The notes: generated by a model from the letters alone, not told the origin. DNA of 64,000 nt from Geomicrobium sp. JCM 19038 (GCF_000698125.1 NZ_BAXA01000002.1:310001-374000); one strand, 5' to 3'; numbered from the stretch's first letter, positions 18,773 through 28,659 are shown. Numbers and translations: made by a program.

Positions 18773-20827
18773 ATGCGTCGACGTGTGTTTCTTTTCGCTC
18801 TAGTGGCTGTCGTTCTTTGCATGCCGTGGTTTACAGATTTACATAAAGGTTCTGTTTTTCAACCGTTAACGGCTGAAGCTGCTACTTTAGATGTGCCTTT
18901 TGACGGAACGGTTGTCGTTTCTTCTGCTTTAAACGTTAGATCAGGTCCAGGAACATCGTATGATCGTGTTGGACAGTTACGTAACGGATCAACGGTTAAG
19001 GTTCTCAATGTTCATAACCAAGGACAATGGTATGAGATAGAAATGAATGCTAGTACAGGATTTGTACATAGTAGCTACATTCAAAAAATAGAGAAGGACG
19101 TCCCAGACCAAGACGTCCCAAGTGAAGTAGAAAGAGAAGTGTTAGATCGAGCAGTTGTGACAGCGAATACTTTAGTTGTTCGAGATCGCCCTAGCGGGAG
19201 TGCTACAATCTTAGGGCGGTTGACTTCTGGTACCGAAGTTGAGATTACAGAATATCAAGAGAATTCTCGTTGGGTAATGATAAATTATCAGAGTGGTTAT
19301 GCGTATACTCATCTTGATTATTTACGAATTGAAGAAGATCAGGCGCCAGAGCCACCAGAAATCGTTCAGCCAGAACCTGATCGTATTACTTCAATTGGTA
19401 TCGTTACGCATCGTAATTTGGCAATTCGTCATTCAGCGAGTGGTACGGCTGAACGAGTAGGTGGTGTTACAACTGGCGATGCGTTAGAAGTTTATGGAGA
19501 AGTCAATGGTGGCCCGTGGGTAAAAGTGCGCTTTAATAATCGCGATGCTTACACACATAGTGGTCACTTAACCTTACTTGATGTAGCAGGTTCGTCGTTA
19601 CCAATTATTGAGCGTGGGGTAGTGAATCACAATAACCTTGCTGTACGCACGAGTCCTAGTGGATCATCAGAACGAGTAGGTGCATTGACTCGAGGAGATG
19701 CGGTAATTATTCATGAGCGAATTGGTAGTGGACCGTGGGTGAAAATTACGTTCAAAGGTGGTATTGCCTATACTCACCGTGATTATCTACGAATACAAGA
19801 TAACCCATCCACACCTGAACCTACGCCACCAGCCGTTACAGATCCAGTTGATGAACTTGGTGATGTTGTAGCTACAGGTGTTGTAAATACATCTTCAAGA
19901 CTTGCGGTTCGAGTAAGTCCTAGTGGTTCTTCAGACTCTCTTGGACATTTACTAAATGGTAATGTTGTTGAGATTTATGAGTTCATCAATGGGGGACCGT
20001 GGGTAAAGATTTTATACAATGGGCAAGTTGCCTATACTCATGCAGACCACATGAATGTCACTCAAGTTGGAGAAGCGATTGAATCAGCCACTGTGAGTCA
20101 TCACAACCTTGTTGTGCGGAGCGGTCCGGGCGCAAGTCACGCTATCATTCATCGATTATCACGAGGTACACAAGTACAAATCTATGAATATGTGAATGAT
20201 GGACCCTGGGTTAGAGTTTCCTTCTCTGGTGGGGAAGGCTATACGAGTGTTGAGCATTTAACTGTTGGATCAACAGGGAATGGTCCGCTTGCAGGAAGAA
20301 CAATTGTCATTGATGCAGGACATGGTGGTCATGATTCTGGAGCAACAGGCAATGGACTAGTTGAAAAAACGCTTAATTTACAAGTTTCTAGAGAGCTTGC
20401 AAATCGTTTGGAGCGTGGTGGAGCCAACGTTATTATGACAAGATCAAATGATACGTTCATTGAATTGGTTGAACGCGCTCGTATTGCAAATCGAGCCAAC
20501 GCCGATCTTTTCATAAGTGTTCATGCAAATGCGTTTCCTGCTGCAAGTGCTAGAGGAGCAGAGACGTTCTATCATCCAAATGATGGTCCTGATAGTCGGA
20601 GGTTAGCAACTGTGCTTCAAAATCGTCTCGTTCGTGATACTGGCATGAATCATCGTCGAGTTGACCCTGCGAACTTCTCAGTACTAAGAAATACAAACAT
20701 GACAGCTTCATTGATCGAGCTTGGTTTTGTAACGAATGCTGGTGATGCAAGCATTATGCGTCAACCTGGTTATCCGGCAAGAGCGGGCGAAGCACTGTAC
20801 CAAGGAGTGCTAGACTTCTATCGTTAA
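18773..20827 (+). CDS. N-acetylmuramoyl-L-alanine amidase with six SH3 domains
   Basis: A signal peptide (about residues 1-37) is followed by six bacterial SH3 modules of about 65 residues each (pattern LxVRxxPSGSxxxxG...GPWVKI...YTHxDYL) with Pro/Glu/Asp-rich linkers. A C-terminal Amidase_3 domain (about 505-684) follows. Zinc ligands are visible in DAGHGGHDSG, GLVEKTLNL and ISVHAN, and the catalytic Glu in SLIELGFVTN. The enzyme cleaves the MurNAc-L-Ala bond of peptidoglycan; SH3 repeats bind wall peptides. Six copies is high for the family. Start ATG 18773 fits the AAGGGG site better than the TTG at 18764. It is monocistronic between a promoter and a strong terminator. Confidence 0.92.
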   Translation: MRRRVFLFALVAVVLCMPWFTDLHKGSVFQPLTAEAATLDVPFDGTVVVSSALNVRSGPGTSYDRVGQLRNGSTVKVLNVHNQGQWYEIEMNASTGFVHSSYIQKIEKDVPDQDVPSEVEREVLDRAVVTANTLVVRDRPSGSATILGRLTSGTEVEITEYQENSRWVMINYQSGYAYTHLDYLRIEEDQAPEPPEIVQPEPDRITSIGIVTHRNLAIRHSASGTAERVGGVTTGDALEVYGEVNGGPWVKVRFNNRDAYTHSGHLTLLDVAGSSLPIIERGVVNHNNLAVRTSPSGSSERVGALTRGDAVIIHERIGSGPWVKITFKGGIAYTHRDYLRIQDNPSTPEPTPPAVTDPVDELGDVVATGVVNTSSRLAVRVSPSGSSDSLGHLLNGNVVEIYEFINGGPWVKILYNGQVAYTHADHMNVTQVGEAIESATVSHHNLVVRSGPGASHAIIHRLSRGTQVQIYEYVNDGPWVRVSFSGGEGYTSVEHLTVGSTGNGPLAGRTIVIDAGHGGHDSGATGNGLVEKTLNLQVSRELANRLERGGANVIMTRSNDTFIELVERARIANRANADLFISVHANAFPAASARGAETFYHPNDGPDSRRLATVLQNRLVRDTGMNHRRVDPANFSVLRNTNMTASLIELGFVTNAGDASIMRQPGYPARAGEALYQGVLDFYR

Positions 20828-20831
20828 GAAA

Positions 20832-20868
20832 AAAGCTACGTAACGACTCGTTACGTAGCTTTTTTTGC
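20832..20868 (+). terminator. Rho-independent terminator of the amidase gene
   Basis: A perfect 14-bp stem (20832-20845 with 20849-20862), a 3-base loop and a T-run. Confidence 0.9.
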
Positions 20869-20923
20869 CTCATAACTAGTAATATTTGTTATTATGAAAG
20901 AAAGAGATGGAGGGGGTACACCT

Positions 20924-22406
20924 ATGAAGAAAATTTTGGGCACTAGCGCACTAGTGGTAACATTACTTGTTTACCCATCATTTGAGGCTAACGCAAGCTC
21001 CTTTAGCGATGTGAATGATTCGTATTGGGCAACTGAAGAAATTGAGTACATATTTTCTAAAGAAATCATTACAGGTTATCCAGATAGTAGCTTTCGTCCT
21101 GATCGGCAGGTGTCGCGCTCTCAGACCGCAGTGATGTTAGATCGTGCGCTTGAGTTAGATGATGTTTCAGAAGATCGAGACTTTGGAGATGTTGATGAAT
21201 CGCACTCGAATTATGACGCCATTCAGAGAGTAAATGCCGCAGGATTATGACCGGAGGGGAGAATGATCAATTCCGCCCTTCAGAACCGCTAACACGAGCG
21301 CAAATGAGTGCTGTATTAACGAGGGCATTTGATTTAGGAGCAGATCGCGAAGTCGAGTTTAGGGATTTGAATCATTTGCATTGGGCTTATGATGAGATTG
21401 CTCCTGTTGTTACGAATTATATTTCGACAGGTAAAGGAGACGGAAGCTATAGCCCTAATGAGCAAGTGACTAGAGCGCAATTCAGTGTGTTTATGGCGAG
21501 GGCAATCAACGAAGACTATAGAACGTCATCAACGAACGAAACCTTTTACGGTGGCGAATGGACATTTGATGGAATTAGGATTGGAGATTCAGCAGAAGAG
21601 CTACAGCGTCTTCACGGTGACCCTGAGCAAGTTTTAGATAGTGAGTACGGATTCCGTTGGTACGTCTATCATGATGACTGGGATCGTTACATTCAATACG
21701 GGATTGAAGACGAAACAGTTGTTGCTGTATTAACACCTCAGGAGCGTTGGCGTTCAACTAATGATATAAGTAAAGGGTCTAGCAAATCAGCAGTACGTGA
21801 GCAGTTAGGGAGCCGGAATCAATAGTCGTAAAAGACGGAATGCGCTATCGGGTTGACAACGGACAAAAAGATCTCTTCTCAGTAAATGATTACTATGTAA
21901 CGTATTATTATGATTCACATAATGGTGATGAGGTTTCTAGTGTATTTGTTATTGATGAAGCAGTAGAAGATGAATATGATCAATACTATCCTGATGCAAC
22001 AGGTACAATTCGTAACACGTATGAAACTCAAATTGTTTATCTCGTAAATGCTGTACGTGCCTCTTACGATTTAGGTTCACTAGAGCGTTTAGATGATGCA
22101 TCAGAGACTGCCTTAAATCATAGTCGAGATATGGCAAGGCACAATTATTTTAGTCACACAAACCTTGAAGGTCTTAGTCCATTTGATCGAATGGATGCTG
22201 ATGGAGTAGAATACCATTCAGCAGCCGAGAATTTGGCTCGTGGTCAAGTCCGTCCGTTGGATGCAATCGAGGGGTGGATGAACTCTGATAAGGGCCATCG
22301 TGAAGCACTTCTTGGTAACTACACACATACAGGTGTAGGGATTGCATTTGATGAATCACGTAACAATCGTCCTTATTACACACAGCTTTATTATACGTTA
22401 CCTTAA
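20924..22406 (+). CDS. SLH-anchored CAP (SCP/PR-1) domain protein; two frame breaks
   Basis: About 494 residues when corrected: signal peptide (MKKILGTSALVVTLLVYPS), three N-terminal SLH modules (GYPDSSFRPDRQVSRSQ, then DQFRPSEPLTRAQMSAVLTR, then GDGSYSPNEQVTRAQFSVFM), a CAP-associated N-terminal domain with two GxxxGDSxxELxxxxG-like halves, and a C-terminal CAP domain. The CAP signatures HNYFSHTNLEG and AAENLARGQ are clear, as in B. subtilis YkwD-type proteins. Frame breaks at about 21244 (missing A, inside SLH 2) and 21809 (missing G) are each repaired by one base. The start follows GGAGGGGG. The biochemical role of bacterial CAP domains is poorly defined; SLH modules predict attachment to CsaB-pyruvylated polymer. 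Confidence 0.82.
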
Positions 22407-22421
22407 TTAGCAGTTAAATCA

Positions 22422-22466
22422 AAAAAAGCAAGAAGGTGCACAACATGCACCTTCTTGCTTTTTTAA
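22422..22466. terminator. Bidirectional terminator between convergent genes
   Basis: A near-perfect 19-bp stem (22422-22440 with 22446-22464) flanked by A-run and T-run. It serves the SLH-CAP gene (+) and cotH-like gene 3 (-). Confidence 0.9.
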
Positions 22467-22472
22467 TATGTG

Positions 22473-25448
22473 TTAATTAATCGTAATTTCGTCGATACTG
22501 ACATAACTTTCGTCATCTTCATCAGTGCTAACATCATCTACAACAATTGTAACTACGTGCTGATTTTCGTCTAAGTTCGTCACTTCAAACGAAGACTCGT
22601 TATCCTGAACTGTATCATATAGCTCACCGTTAACATATACAGAGGCTTCACCAAATGGTAAATTCGATATGTTTGTCCATTCAAACCCAGTACCGATAAA
22701 ACTAAATGTCGCTGTAGCTCCTGTTTCTTGAGAATACCGCATCACGTGATCCGCTTCTTCATCACGAGAACGTTCAGACCATCCGCCAACATAATTAATG
22801 GCACCTTCTGCATTAGGATTGATGGTCGTGCCTGATTCAGCGATTTCCATTACGTGAGTATGCTGTACTTCTACAATCTCACCACTAGAATCTATTCCAA
22901 ATAAGGTAGCAGCCCCGTATTGTTGGGCTTCAAAAGTGCCGTCTTCCTCTATAGCGATAATACTTTCATCGCTACTAATCCATGAGATTGTTTCGTTATG
23001 AGTTGGTTCCGCACTTCCTTCGCCTAATTCAACATACTGATCATCTTGTTCTACATGCTCTGTGTTGAAATGCAATTGAAGGATGGAATTACCCTCAGCA
23101 TTCGTTACTGTGACATCTGCTTCGCCTTCACCCACAAGTAAGATTGAATTGTCGCTCGTTATTTGAACAACATCTTCATTTGAAGATTGTATGTCAACTT
23201 CTTCATTAAAATCAGTTTGGATTGGTGTGTTTGTAAAATAAATACTTGTGTCGCCATCTTTAGCTTCAGATAAGTCAAAGCCTGCAAGACCCCAGTCATC
23301 AATACGAGTATTAATAACTGTCATTTCACTCCAACCATCTAATGCAAAGTGTTGAGCGATGTGAGCACGATTAAACTGTTGACGGTTCATTGCAAAATCA
23401 CGCAAAATATCTACCTGATCCTCCCATTCATCAAGTGAAACAGGCTCATTCCAACGTTCAATATGATTTTGCATTTCTGGTTCTAATGTTGCATGGAATT
23501 CATTAATACGCTCTATAACGTGATTCGCTTCAAAACGAGTATTTAAATAATGCGCATAGCGATTAATAAATTCTTGCTTGAATTCTTCATTTTGTAGTAA
23601 TGACCGTAGCAGAAATGTTGACCAAGAAGAGGCCTCGTTCGTTGCGTGCTCTAACGTGTTATGCATAGCAGAAGACCTGGTAGTCGGTAAAGCGAAACCA
23701 AAGTCGGTATCAAACAGCGCCCATCGCCACTTACCATGAGGCCGTTCACGCCAAATGTTTACATTGTTATGTGGCCAGTCAACATTACCAAAGTAAATTT
23801 GTGAAATATGATAATCGATAAAGTTATCAATATCAATTTCATTTTGGATTTGTTCATAAACTTCTGGGTCCGAAGAGTCAGAGGTCGTCATCATTGATCG
23901 AAGTTGCATAAAGTCGTGATTCGAGCCTTCTACTTCTTCACCGTGATTCTCTAATAAATCTAAGTTTTCTTCGGAAACGTCATGAGCAAACCTGAAATAA
24001 TGGTTATCGTAACGTTCACGAATGTTAAATAATCCCCAGTCTTCACCGTTTACATAGAGCTTTGCTGGCCGATATAATTGGGTCTCCATATTTAAATCTT
24101 CAACGAGCGATTGCATCATCGCGTCTCTAAATAATGTTCGATGCCAATCTTGACCAGAATTTCTTAGAATAAAGCGGTTATAGTAATCACGCTCTTCTTC
24201 ACCGAATAGTGAATGACGAAATCGATTTTCGCCGTAATCAGAGCGAGCATAGAAGCGCAAGGATTTGCGGTCTAGAGACCGTGATGCACCGCCGTGAATC
24301 CGAATTCCGGCGTGTTGCGTTAACCCAATTTCACCATCGGGCTCAAACATTTGCATAAATACAGGACGTTCCCAATGCTGGCCACTTTGATGATAGTTAC
24401 CTGTTAAGTTTGGATTCTCAGCATCTGGATTATAGTAAATCCCTGGTGTGTAAATGCCATATTCTTCGTCCCAAAGGTTCGCTTCATCGGTAGCAATTGA
24501 AACGATGGGCAAATGACTTTCCTCATCGATGATGTAAGATTGGCCTTCTTCAGGTCCTTCTTGGCCGTTGTCGCTAAAGAACTTTGCACGAACCGTCTGC
24601 CCCTCATTGATTGAAATGTTTTCATCATAGACAGGTGAGTCTTCAGTTACTTCGCTGCCATCAACGGTATAGCGTAGAATACCATCAGCGTCTGCAAGAG
24701 TATCAATTTCTACAACAAAAGGCTCTTGATAGACCCCGCCTTGTTGAGAGAATGTTACATGGTATTCTGGGCGAGGAATGTCGATGTCCTCAATCTCATC
24801 ATACAAATTAGTTAGTGTAAGGAGATCTTCAATAGGGTTTCCTTCAACGTAAAGACGCTCACGTAATAAAGGCAGCGTAAGTACTGGCTCGATGGATGTA
24901 ATTTCGTTGTAACGTAAATTTAGATCTTCTAGAAATTCTAATCCTGAGATTGAATCAATAGAAGTAATTCGGTTCTCACGAAGGTTCAAGTCTTCAAGAT
25001 AAATGAGTTCTGTTATGGGCTCAATGTTTTCCACGTGGTTTTCCCTAAGGTTCAGGCTTGTTAACGACGATAATTCAGCTAAGTAATCAATCTCATAAAC
25101 ATTGTTATTTTCAAGAGAAAGTGTTTCAAGTCTTTCAAGTTCTGAAAGGGTTGTGATGTCTTCAATTTTGTTATTCGTTAAATCTAAGGAATTGAGCATT
25201 TCAAAATGTTCAAGGCCTGAAAGATTTTCAATTTGCTGGTTAGATAAATCAAGTGAAGTAATTGAACGAGCAAGTTCTGCTGTAACACCTTCACCTTCTT
25301 CTAAGTGTAGATCCTCTCGTATCGCCTGTTCTAAAAACGGGTCTTCGAATGTAAGGTCTTGACTTTTGGCAGCAATAAAGGCTCCACCCCAAGCGACCCC
25401 GACAATAACGATAAGTGTGAGCAATATCGTTATATGTTTGACTTTCAT
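22473..25448 (-). CDS. LRR-CotH secreted kinase-like protein 3 (intact)
   Basis: An intact 991-residue protein and the best reference for the family in this window. It has a signal-anchor (about 5-27), internalin-type LRRs (about 60-215), a chitobiase-type domain (about 230-290, ILRYTVDGSEVT), a CotH domain (about 310-700) with NVDWPHNN near 554 and FDTDFGF near 579, Ig-like segments, and a C-terminal carbohydrate-binding-like module ending near VSIDEITIN. The acidic motifs match those expected for an active CotH-type atypical kinase. An ideal AAGGAGG site precedes the start. It is separated from copies 1 and 2 by 8 kb but clearly paralogous along its whole length. The protein is very acidic, consistent with a surface location. 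The substrate is unknown. Confidence 0.85.
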   Translation of the reverse strand: MKVKHITILLTLIVIVGVAWGGAFIAAKSQDLTFEDPFLEQAIREDLHLEEGEGVTAELARSITSLDLSNQQIENLSGLEHFEMLNSLDLTNNKIEDITTLSELERLETLSLENNNVYEIDYLAELSSLTSLNLRENHVENIEPITELIYLEDLNLRENRITSIDSISGLEFLEDLNLRYNEITSIEPVLTLPLLRERLYVEGNPIEDLLTLTNLYDEIEDIDIPRPEYHVTFSQQGGVYQEPFVVEIDTLADADGILRYTVDGSEVTEDSPVYDENISINEGQTVRAKFFSDNGQEGPEEGQSYIIDEESHLPIVSIATDEANLWDEEYGIYTPGIYYNPDAENPNLTGNYHQSGQHWERPVFMQMFEPDGEIGLTQHAGIRIHGGASRSLDRKSLRFYARSDYGENRFRHSLFGEEERDYYNRFILRNSGQDWHRTLFRDAMMQSLVEDLNMETQLYRPAKLYVNGEDWGLFNIRERYDNHYFRFAHDVSEENLDLLENHGEEVEGSNHDFMQLRSMMTTSDSSDPEVYEQIQNEIDIDNFIDYHISQIYFGNVDWPHNNVNIWRERPHGKWRWALFDTDFGFALPTTRSSAMHNTLEHATNEASSWSTFLLRSLLQNEEFKQEFINRYAHYLNTRFEANHVIERINEFHATLEPEMQNHIERWNEPVSLDEWEDQVDILRDFAMNRQQFNRAHIAQHFALDGWSEMTVINTRIDDWGLAGFDLSEAKDGDTSIYFTNTPIQTDFNEEVDIQSSNEDVVQITSDNSILLVGEGEADVTVTNAEGNSILQLHFNTEHVEQDDQYVELGEGSAEPTHNETISWISSDESIIAIEEDGTFEAQQYGAATLFGIDSSGEIVEVQHTHVMEIAESGTTINPNAEGAINYVGGWSERSRDEEADHVMRYSQETGATATFSFIGTGFEWTNISNLPFGEASVYVNGELYDTVQDNESSFEVTNLDENQHVVTIVVDDVSTDEDDESYVSIDEITIN

Positions 25449-25530
25449 AAAAGCCTCCTTATCGTTACTAGTAATTCATGATGTAGGCATTAGTAACGCT
25501 CTTAATATATCAAATTTGAAAGCAATCGGC

Positions 25531-25568
25531 AAAAAACAAGCGATGAAAAGATATTCTTTTCATCGCTT
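25531..25568 (-). terminator. Terminator downstream of the LCP genes
   Basis: A 13-bp perfect stem (25538-25550 with 25556-25568) followed on the minus strand by GTTTTTT. Confidence 0.8.
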
Positions 25569-26596
25569 TAATCGTTTTGTTTCTCACCTGCGGTTTCAGT
25601 ATGGTCCATAGGTGTGGAGTCATCATCAAGCTCTAGGTGATTGCGAAGTGCAATTCTTGAATTAGCAAGTGATGTGTCGTCCACATCAAAGTAAAACACA
25701 CCATTCACGTAAGTGCCTTCACCTTCTAATTGATGTCGCTCTATGTCATCTAATGAAGTGACATAATTATGAAAAGCACTGATGTTATTGAAACTTCCAA
25801 AATTGTGCTTCATGTTGTTTTGGAGGTCTTGGAACGCTTGGCTGTAATTGGAGAGGTTAGAAACGGATGTTGCCTCTTCAATGAGTGCCTGAATCACTTC
25901 GGTTTGTCGCTCCCCGCGAGCGAGGTCGCCGTCTGATTTACGGTGACGAACGTAAGCGAGAGCTTCTTCCCCAGTTAACGTTTGTTCCCCGGCTTGAATG
26001 TGATAGGCGTCTGGATTACCATCTGCATCTTGTTCACTGAAGGCGTGAGATGCATCAACGTCTACACCACCGAATGTATTCACAATATCAATAAATGCTT
26101 GGAAGTTAAGCGTCACATAGTAATCGACGGGCACATCAATGAAGTTCTCAACCGTCTCTACGGCAAGGTCAGTACCTCCAAATGAATGGGCGTGATTAAT
26201 TTTGTCATGAGCTTCTCTACCTGGAATGCTTACGTATGAATCTCGAGGGATGCTTAGCATCTTTACAGATTGTTCGCTGTGATTAAATGTTGCCAAGACG
26301 ATAGCGTCAGATATCCCAGAAACTTGACCATCGCGATTGTCTACACCTAGAAATAAAACGGATATATTGTCTATGGAAGGGTCAACTTCAACATCTCGTT
26401 GCTTTGATACCGTTCCTCGATCAAGTTGTACATCGGTATCACGAGTGATTTGATCAGCTTGATAAATGGTATATGCAAGTCCAACCCCTACAGCAATAAA
26501 AGCCAGTGATGCAAGAGTAATCATTGAAACTATGATACGTTTCTTTCGACGTCTTTTGCGTTCAAGACGTAAGGAACGTGTTTGTTCTCTCGCCAT
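25568..26596 (-). CDS. LytR-CpsA-Psr (LCP) family glycopolymer ligase, copy 2
   Basis: 342 residues: a cytoplasmic Arg/Lys-rich segment, one membrane helix (about 24-46), then an extracellular LCP domain. The domain has VLFLGVDNRDG, MLSIPRDSYVSIPG, the NTFGGVDV pocket segment and the Arg-rich YVRHRKSDGDLARGERQ. LCP enzymes transfer undecaprenyl-PP-linked teichoic acids or other glycopolymers to peptidoglycan (B. subtilis TagT/U/V). Start ATG 26596 is chosen for the AAGGAG site 8 bases upstream. It lies 122 bases after a close paralogue. Attachment of the polymer made by the csaB operon is an attractive but untested role. Confidence 0.9.
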   Translation of the reverse strand: MAREQTRSLRLERKRRRKKRIIVSMITLASLAFIAVGVGLAYTIYQADQITRDTDVQLDRGTVSKQRDVEVDPSIDNISVLFLGVDNRDGQVSGISDAIVLATFNHSEQSVKMLSIPRDSYVSIPGREAHDKINHAHSFGGTDLAVETVENFIDVPVDYYVTLNFQAFIDIVNTFGGVDVDASHAFSEQDADGNPDAYHIQAGEQTLTGEEALAYVRHRKSDGDLARGERQTEVIQALIEEATSVSNLSNYSQAFQDLQNNMKHNFGSFNNISAFHNYVTSLDDIERHQLEGEGTYVNGVFYFDVDDTSLANSRIALRNHLELDDDSTPMDHTETAGEKQND

Positions 26597-26718
26597 AAAG
26601 CTGGCTCCTTCCATGCTTCGTTCACTTTAATTCAAAACACATTAGATATATTTTACATGATTAGTAGAACAAAAGTAAATAAAGTTATTTCTAAATGTGT
26701 CGGAATTTGTTGCCAAGC

Positions 26719-27717
26719 CTATGGCTGCTCAGGATCGTCTAATTCTAGGTGGTTTCGCAATTTCAATCGCGCATTTGCAAGTGATGTGTCGTCGATGACA
26801 ATGACTTCAGATCCGTCAATCCGTTCAAACGTTCCTTCAAGCTGAAATCGTTCCATACTGTCTAAAGAAGAGGCATATGAATGAAAGGCAATAAGTTCTT
26901 GAAAACCTTCAATATTATGATTCATATTATTTTCCAAGCTTTTAAATGCATCATCATAATTACTAATGTTAGAAATTGACGTAGCTTCATTAATTAATGA
27001 AGCGATGACCTCCGTTTGACGATTTCCTCGTGCGAGGTCACCATCTGTATTACGGTGGCGAACATAAGCGAGGGCCTCTTCACCGTTAAGCTCTTGCTCA
27101 CCTTCATCAATGAAAATGGCATCAGGGTTGTGTTCTGAATCTTGTTCGGAAAACGAAATATCGGAATCGACCGTAATGCCACCAAAAGTATCAACAATCT
27201 CTATGAATGCTTGAAAATTAATCGTTGCGTAATAATCAACAGGTACGTCAAGGAAGTTCTCGACGGTTTCGACCGCTAAATCGTGCTCCCCATAAGCATG
27301 AGCATGGCTGATTCTTTCAGAGCCACGGTCTGGAATCTCTACATAGGAGTCCCTAGGGATGCTGAGCATTTTAACGCTGGAGTCATCACGATTGAACGTA
27401 GCTAAGATCATGGCATCACTTCGGCCTGAAACAGCGCCTTCGCGGCTATCCACACCTAGAAAGAGCACGGATACATGATCGTCTTGTATGTTTACGGACT
27501 CTTGGTCGGGGCGCAAATCAGATATCTCCCTTGGGAGTGGTTTGAACGTATCGTTCGTTAAGCCTGATATTTGCGACCATGCCCACGTTAAACCGCCCCC
27601 TACAACGAGGAATAAAAGCGTTGCTACGGTTATGAAAAAGACAGCAATTCGTTTTCTTCTACGTCTTCTACGTATTTTACGTCGTTGGAGCGTTCTTGAT
27701 TGTTGTTCTTCTTCCAT
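26719..27717 (-). CDS. LytR-CpsA-Psr (LCP) family glycopolymer ligase, copy 1
   Basis: 332 residues with the same layout as the downstream copy: basic cytoplasmic tail (RRRRRRK), one membrane helix (about 24-46) and an LCP domain with VLFLGVDSREG, MLSIPRDSYVEIPD, DTFGGITV and YVRHRNTDGDLARGNRQ. The two proteins align over their full length, including the final LRNHLELDD, so this is a tandem duplication. B. subtilis has tagU/lytR in the corresponding yvyE neighbourhood. The start follows a GGAGG site. Confidence 0.9.
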   Translation of the reverse strand: MEEEQQSRTLQRRKIRRRRRRKRIAVFFITVATLLFLVVGGGLTWAWSQISGLTNDTFKPLPREISDLRPDQESVNIQDDHVSVLFLGVDSREGAVSGRSDAMILATFNRDDSSVKMLSIPRDSYVEIPDRGSERISHAHAYGEHDLAVETVENFLDVPVDYYATINFQAFIEIVDTFGGITVDSDISFSEQDSEHNPDAIFIDEGEQELNGEEALAYVRHRNTDGDLARGNRQTEVIASLINEATSISNISNYDDAFKSLENNMNHNIEGFQELIAFHSYASSLDSMERFQLEGTFERIDGSEVIVIDDTSLANARLKLRNHLELDDPEQP

Positions 27718-27776
27718 AGGAACCTCCTTTCTTGACTATTTCCCGGGAAATTTGTCTAACTTTGTTCATTATTGGA

Positions 27777-28418
27777 TTATCTTTTTTCGCGATCTTCTTC
27801 AACATAGGACGTTTCTGTTGCATTGTACGTTACACGATCGTTCGAGATTTCTACGAGCCAGTTTTCATAATTTGTTGTTTCTTCAACGGGTGCAGCTGTG
27901 AGAAAGGTTACATTTTCTGCATAGTTTATGTCAATTAACATGTACGCTGATTGACGAAGTTCATTTTCTATTTTTCCTAGCAATTCGTAGGAAGACGTTA
28001 CTTCGTAGTGTTGCATTAGGCTTCGTTCAACTGCTCCAATTTCTTCTATACCTACGGAAACACTGCTTCCATATGCACGAATTAACCCGCCTGCACCGAG
28101 CTTAATTCCTCCAAAGTATCGTGTTACAACGACAACTGTATCTTTTAGTTTTTGTTTGAGGAGGACATTTAGCATAGGCACTCCTGCAGTACCCGAAGGT
28201 TCGCCATCATCATTGGCTTTTTGAACTTCATCATTTTCACCGATTACATAAGCAGAGCAGTTATGATTTGCATTCCAATGTTCCTTTTTTATCGTTTCAA
28301 TGAATTCCTTAGCTTCATTTTCAGTTGTTACACGTTTCATGTGCGTAATAAATCTTGATTTTTGTATTGTTTGTTCAGCTTGACCCGTTTTTTTAATTGT
28401 ATAGTACGAATTGAGCAT
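27777..28418 (-). CDS. yvyE: YigZ/YvyE family (UPF0029) protein
   Basis: 213 residues with the IMPACT/YigZ signatures NANHNCSAYVIG, DDGEPSGTAGVPML and RYFGGIKLGAGGLIRAYG. It adjoins tagU-type genes and degS as in B. subtilis. The family is conserved and cytoplasmic; the eukaryotic homologue IMPACT regulates translation, but the bacterial function is not settled. It is divergent from degS. Confidence 0.92.
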   Translation of the reverse strand: MLNSYYTIKKTGQAEQTIQKSRFITHMKRVTTENEAKEFIETIKKEHWNANHNCSAYVIGENDEVQKANDDGEPSGTAGVPMLNVLLKQKLKDTVVVVTRYFGGIKLGAGGLIRAYGSSVSVGIEEIGAVERSLMQHYEVTSSYELLGKIENELRQSAYMLIDINYAENVTFLTAAPVEETTNYENWLVEISNDRVTYNATETSYVEEDREKR

Positions 28419-28593
28419 AAAGTGGAATTTCCCCTTTCGAGACTGTAACTACTTTATAATGTTTTTGTAACACACGAAAAGCGATAAACATGATAGTGTC
28501 AGACATGTCAGCGTTTTGTATAACAACTAACGCAGAATATGTTATTTCTTGAACTTTTCTTCTTAATAGCCGTTTAGACCTCTAAGAATGTGC

Positions 28594-28599
28594 TAAAAT
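28594..28599 (+). promoter_or_regulatory. Candidate extended -10 for degSU
   Basis: TGC-TAAAAT, an extended -10, 60 bases upstream of degS. The -35 region (TTTAGA at 28573) is weak. Confidence 0.4.
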
Positions 28600-28659
28600 A
28601 ATCATATCGAATCGCACGATAGTGTCAAACAAACGATTCGAAAGGCTGGTGATTATGGA

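Noticed and set aside
18892-20270. Repetitive SH3-coding DNA considered as a CRISPR or tandem DNA repeat
   Set aside because: The repeats are about 200 bases apart, diverged at DNA level and in frame; they are protein domains.
20329-20750. Open frames antisense to the amidase, and similar shadows opposite other long genes
   Set aside because: They have no ribosome-binding sites and no family resemblance, and lie fully inside confident genes.
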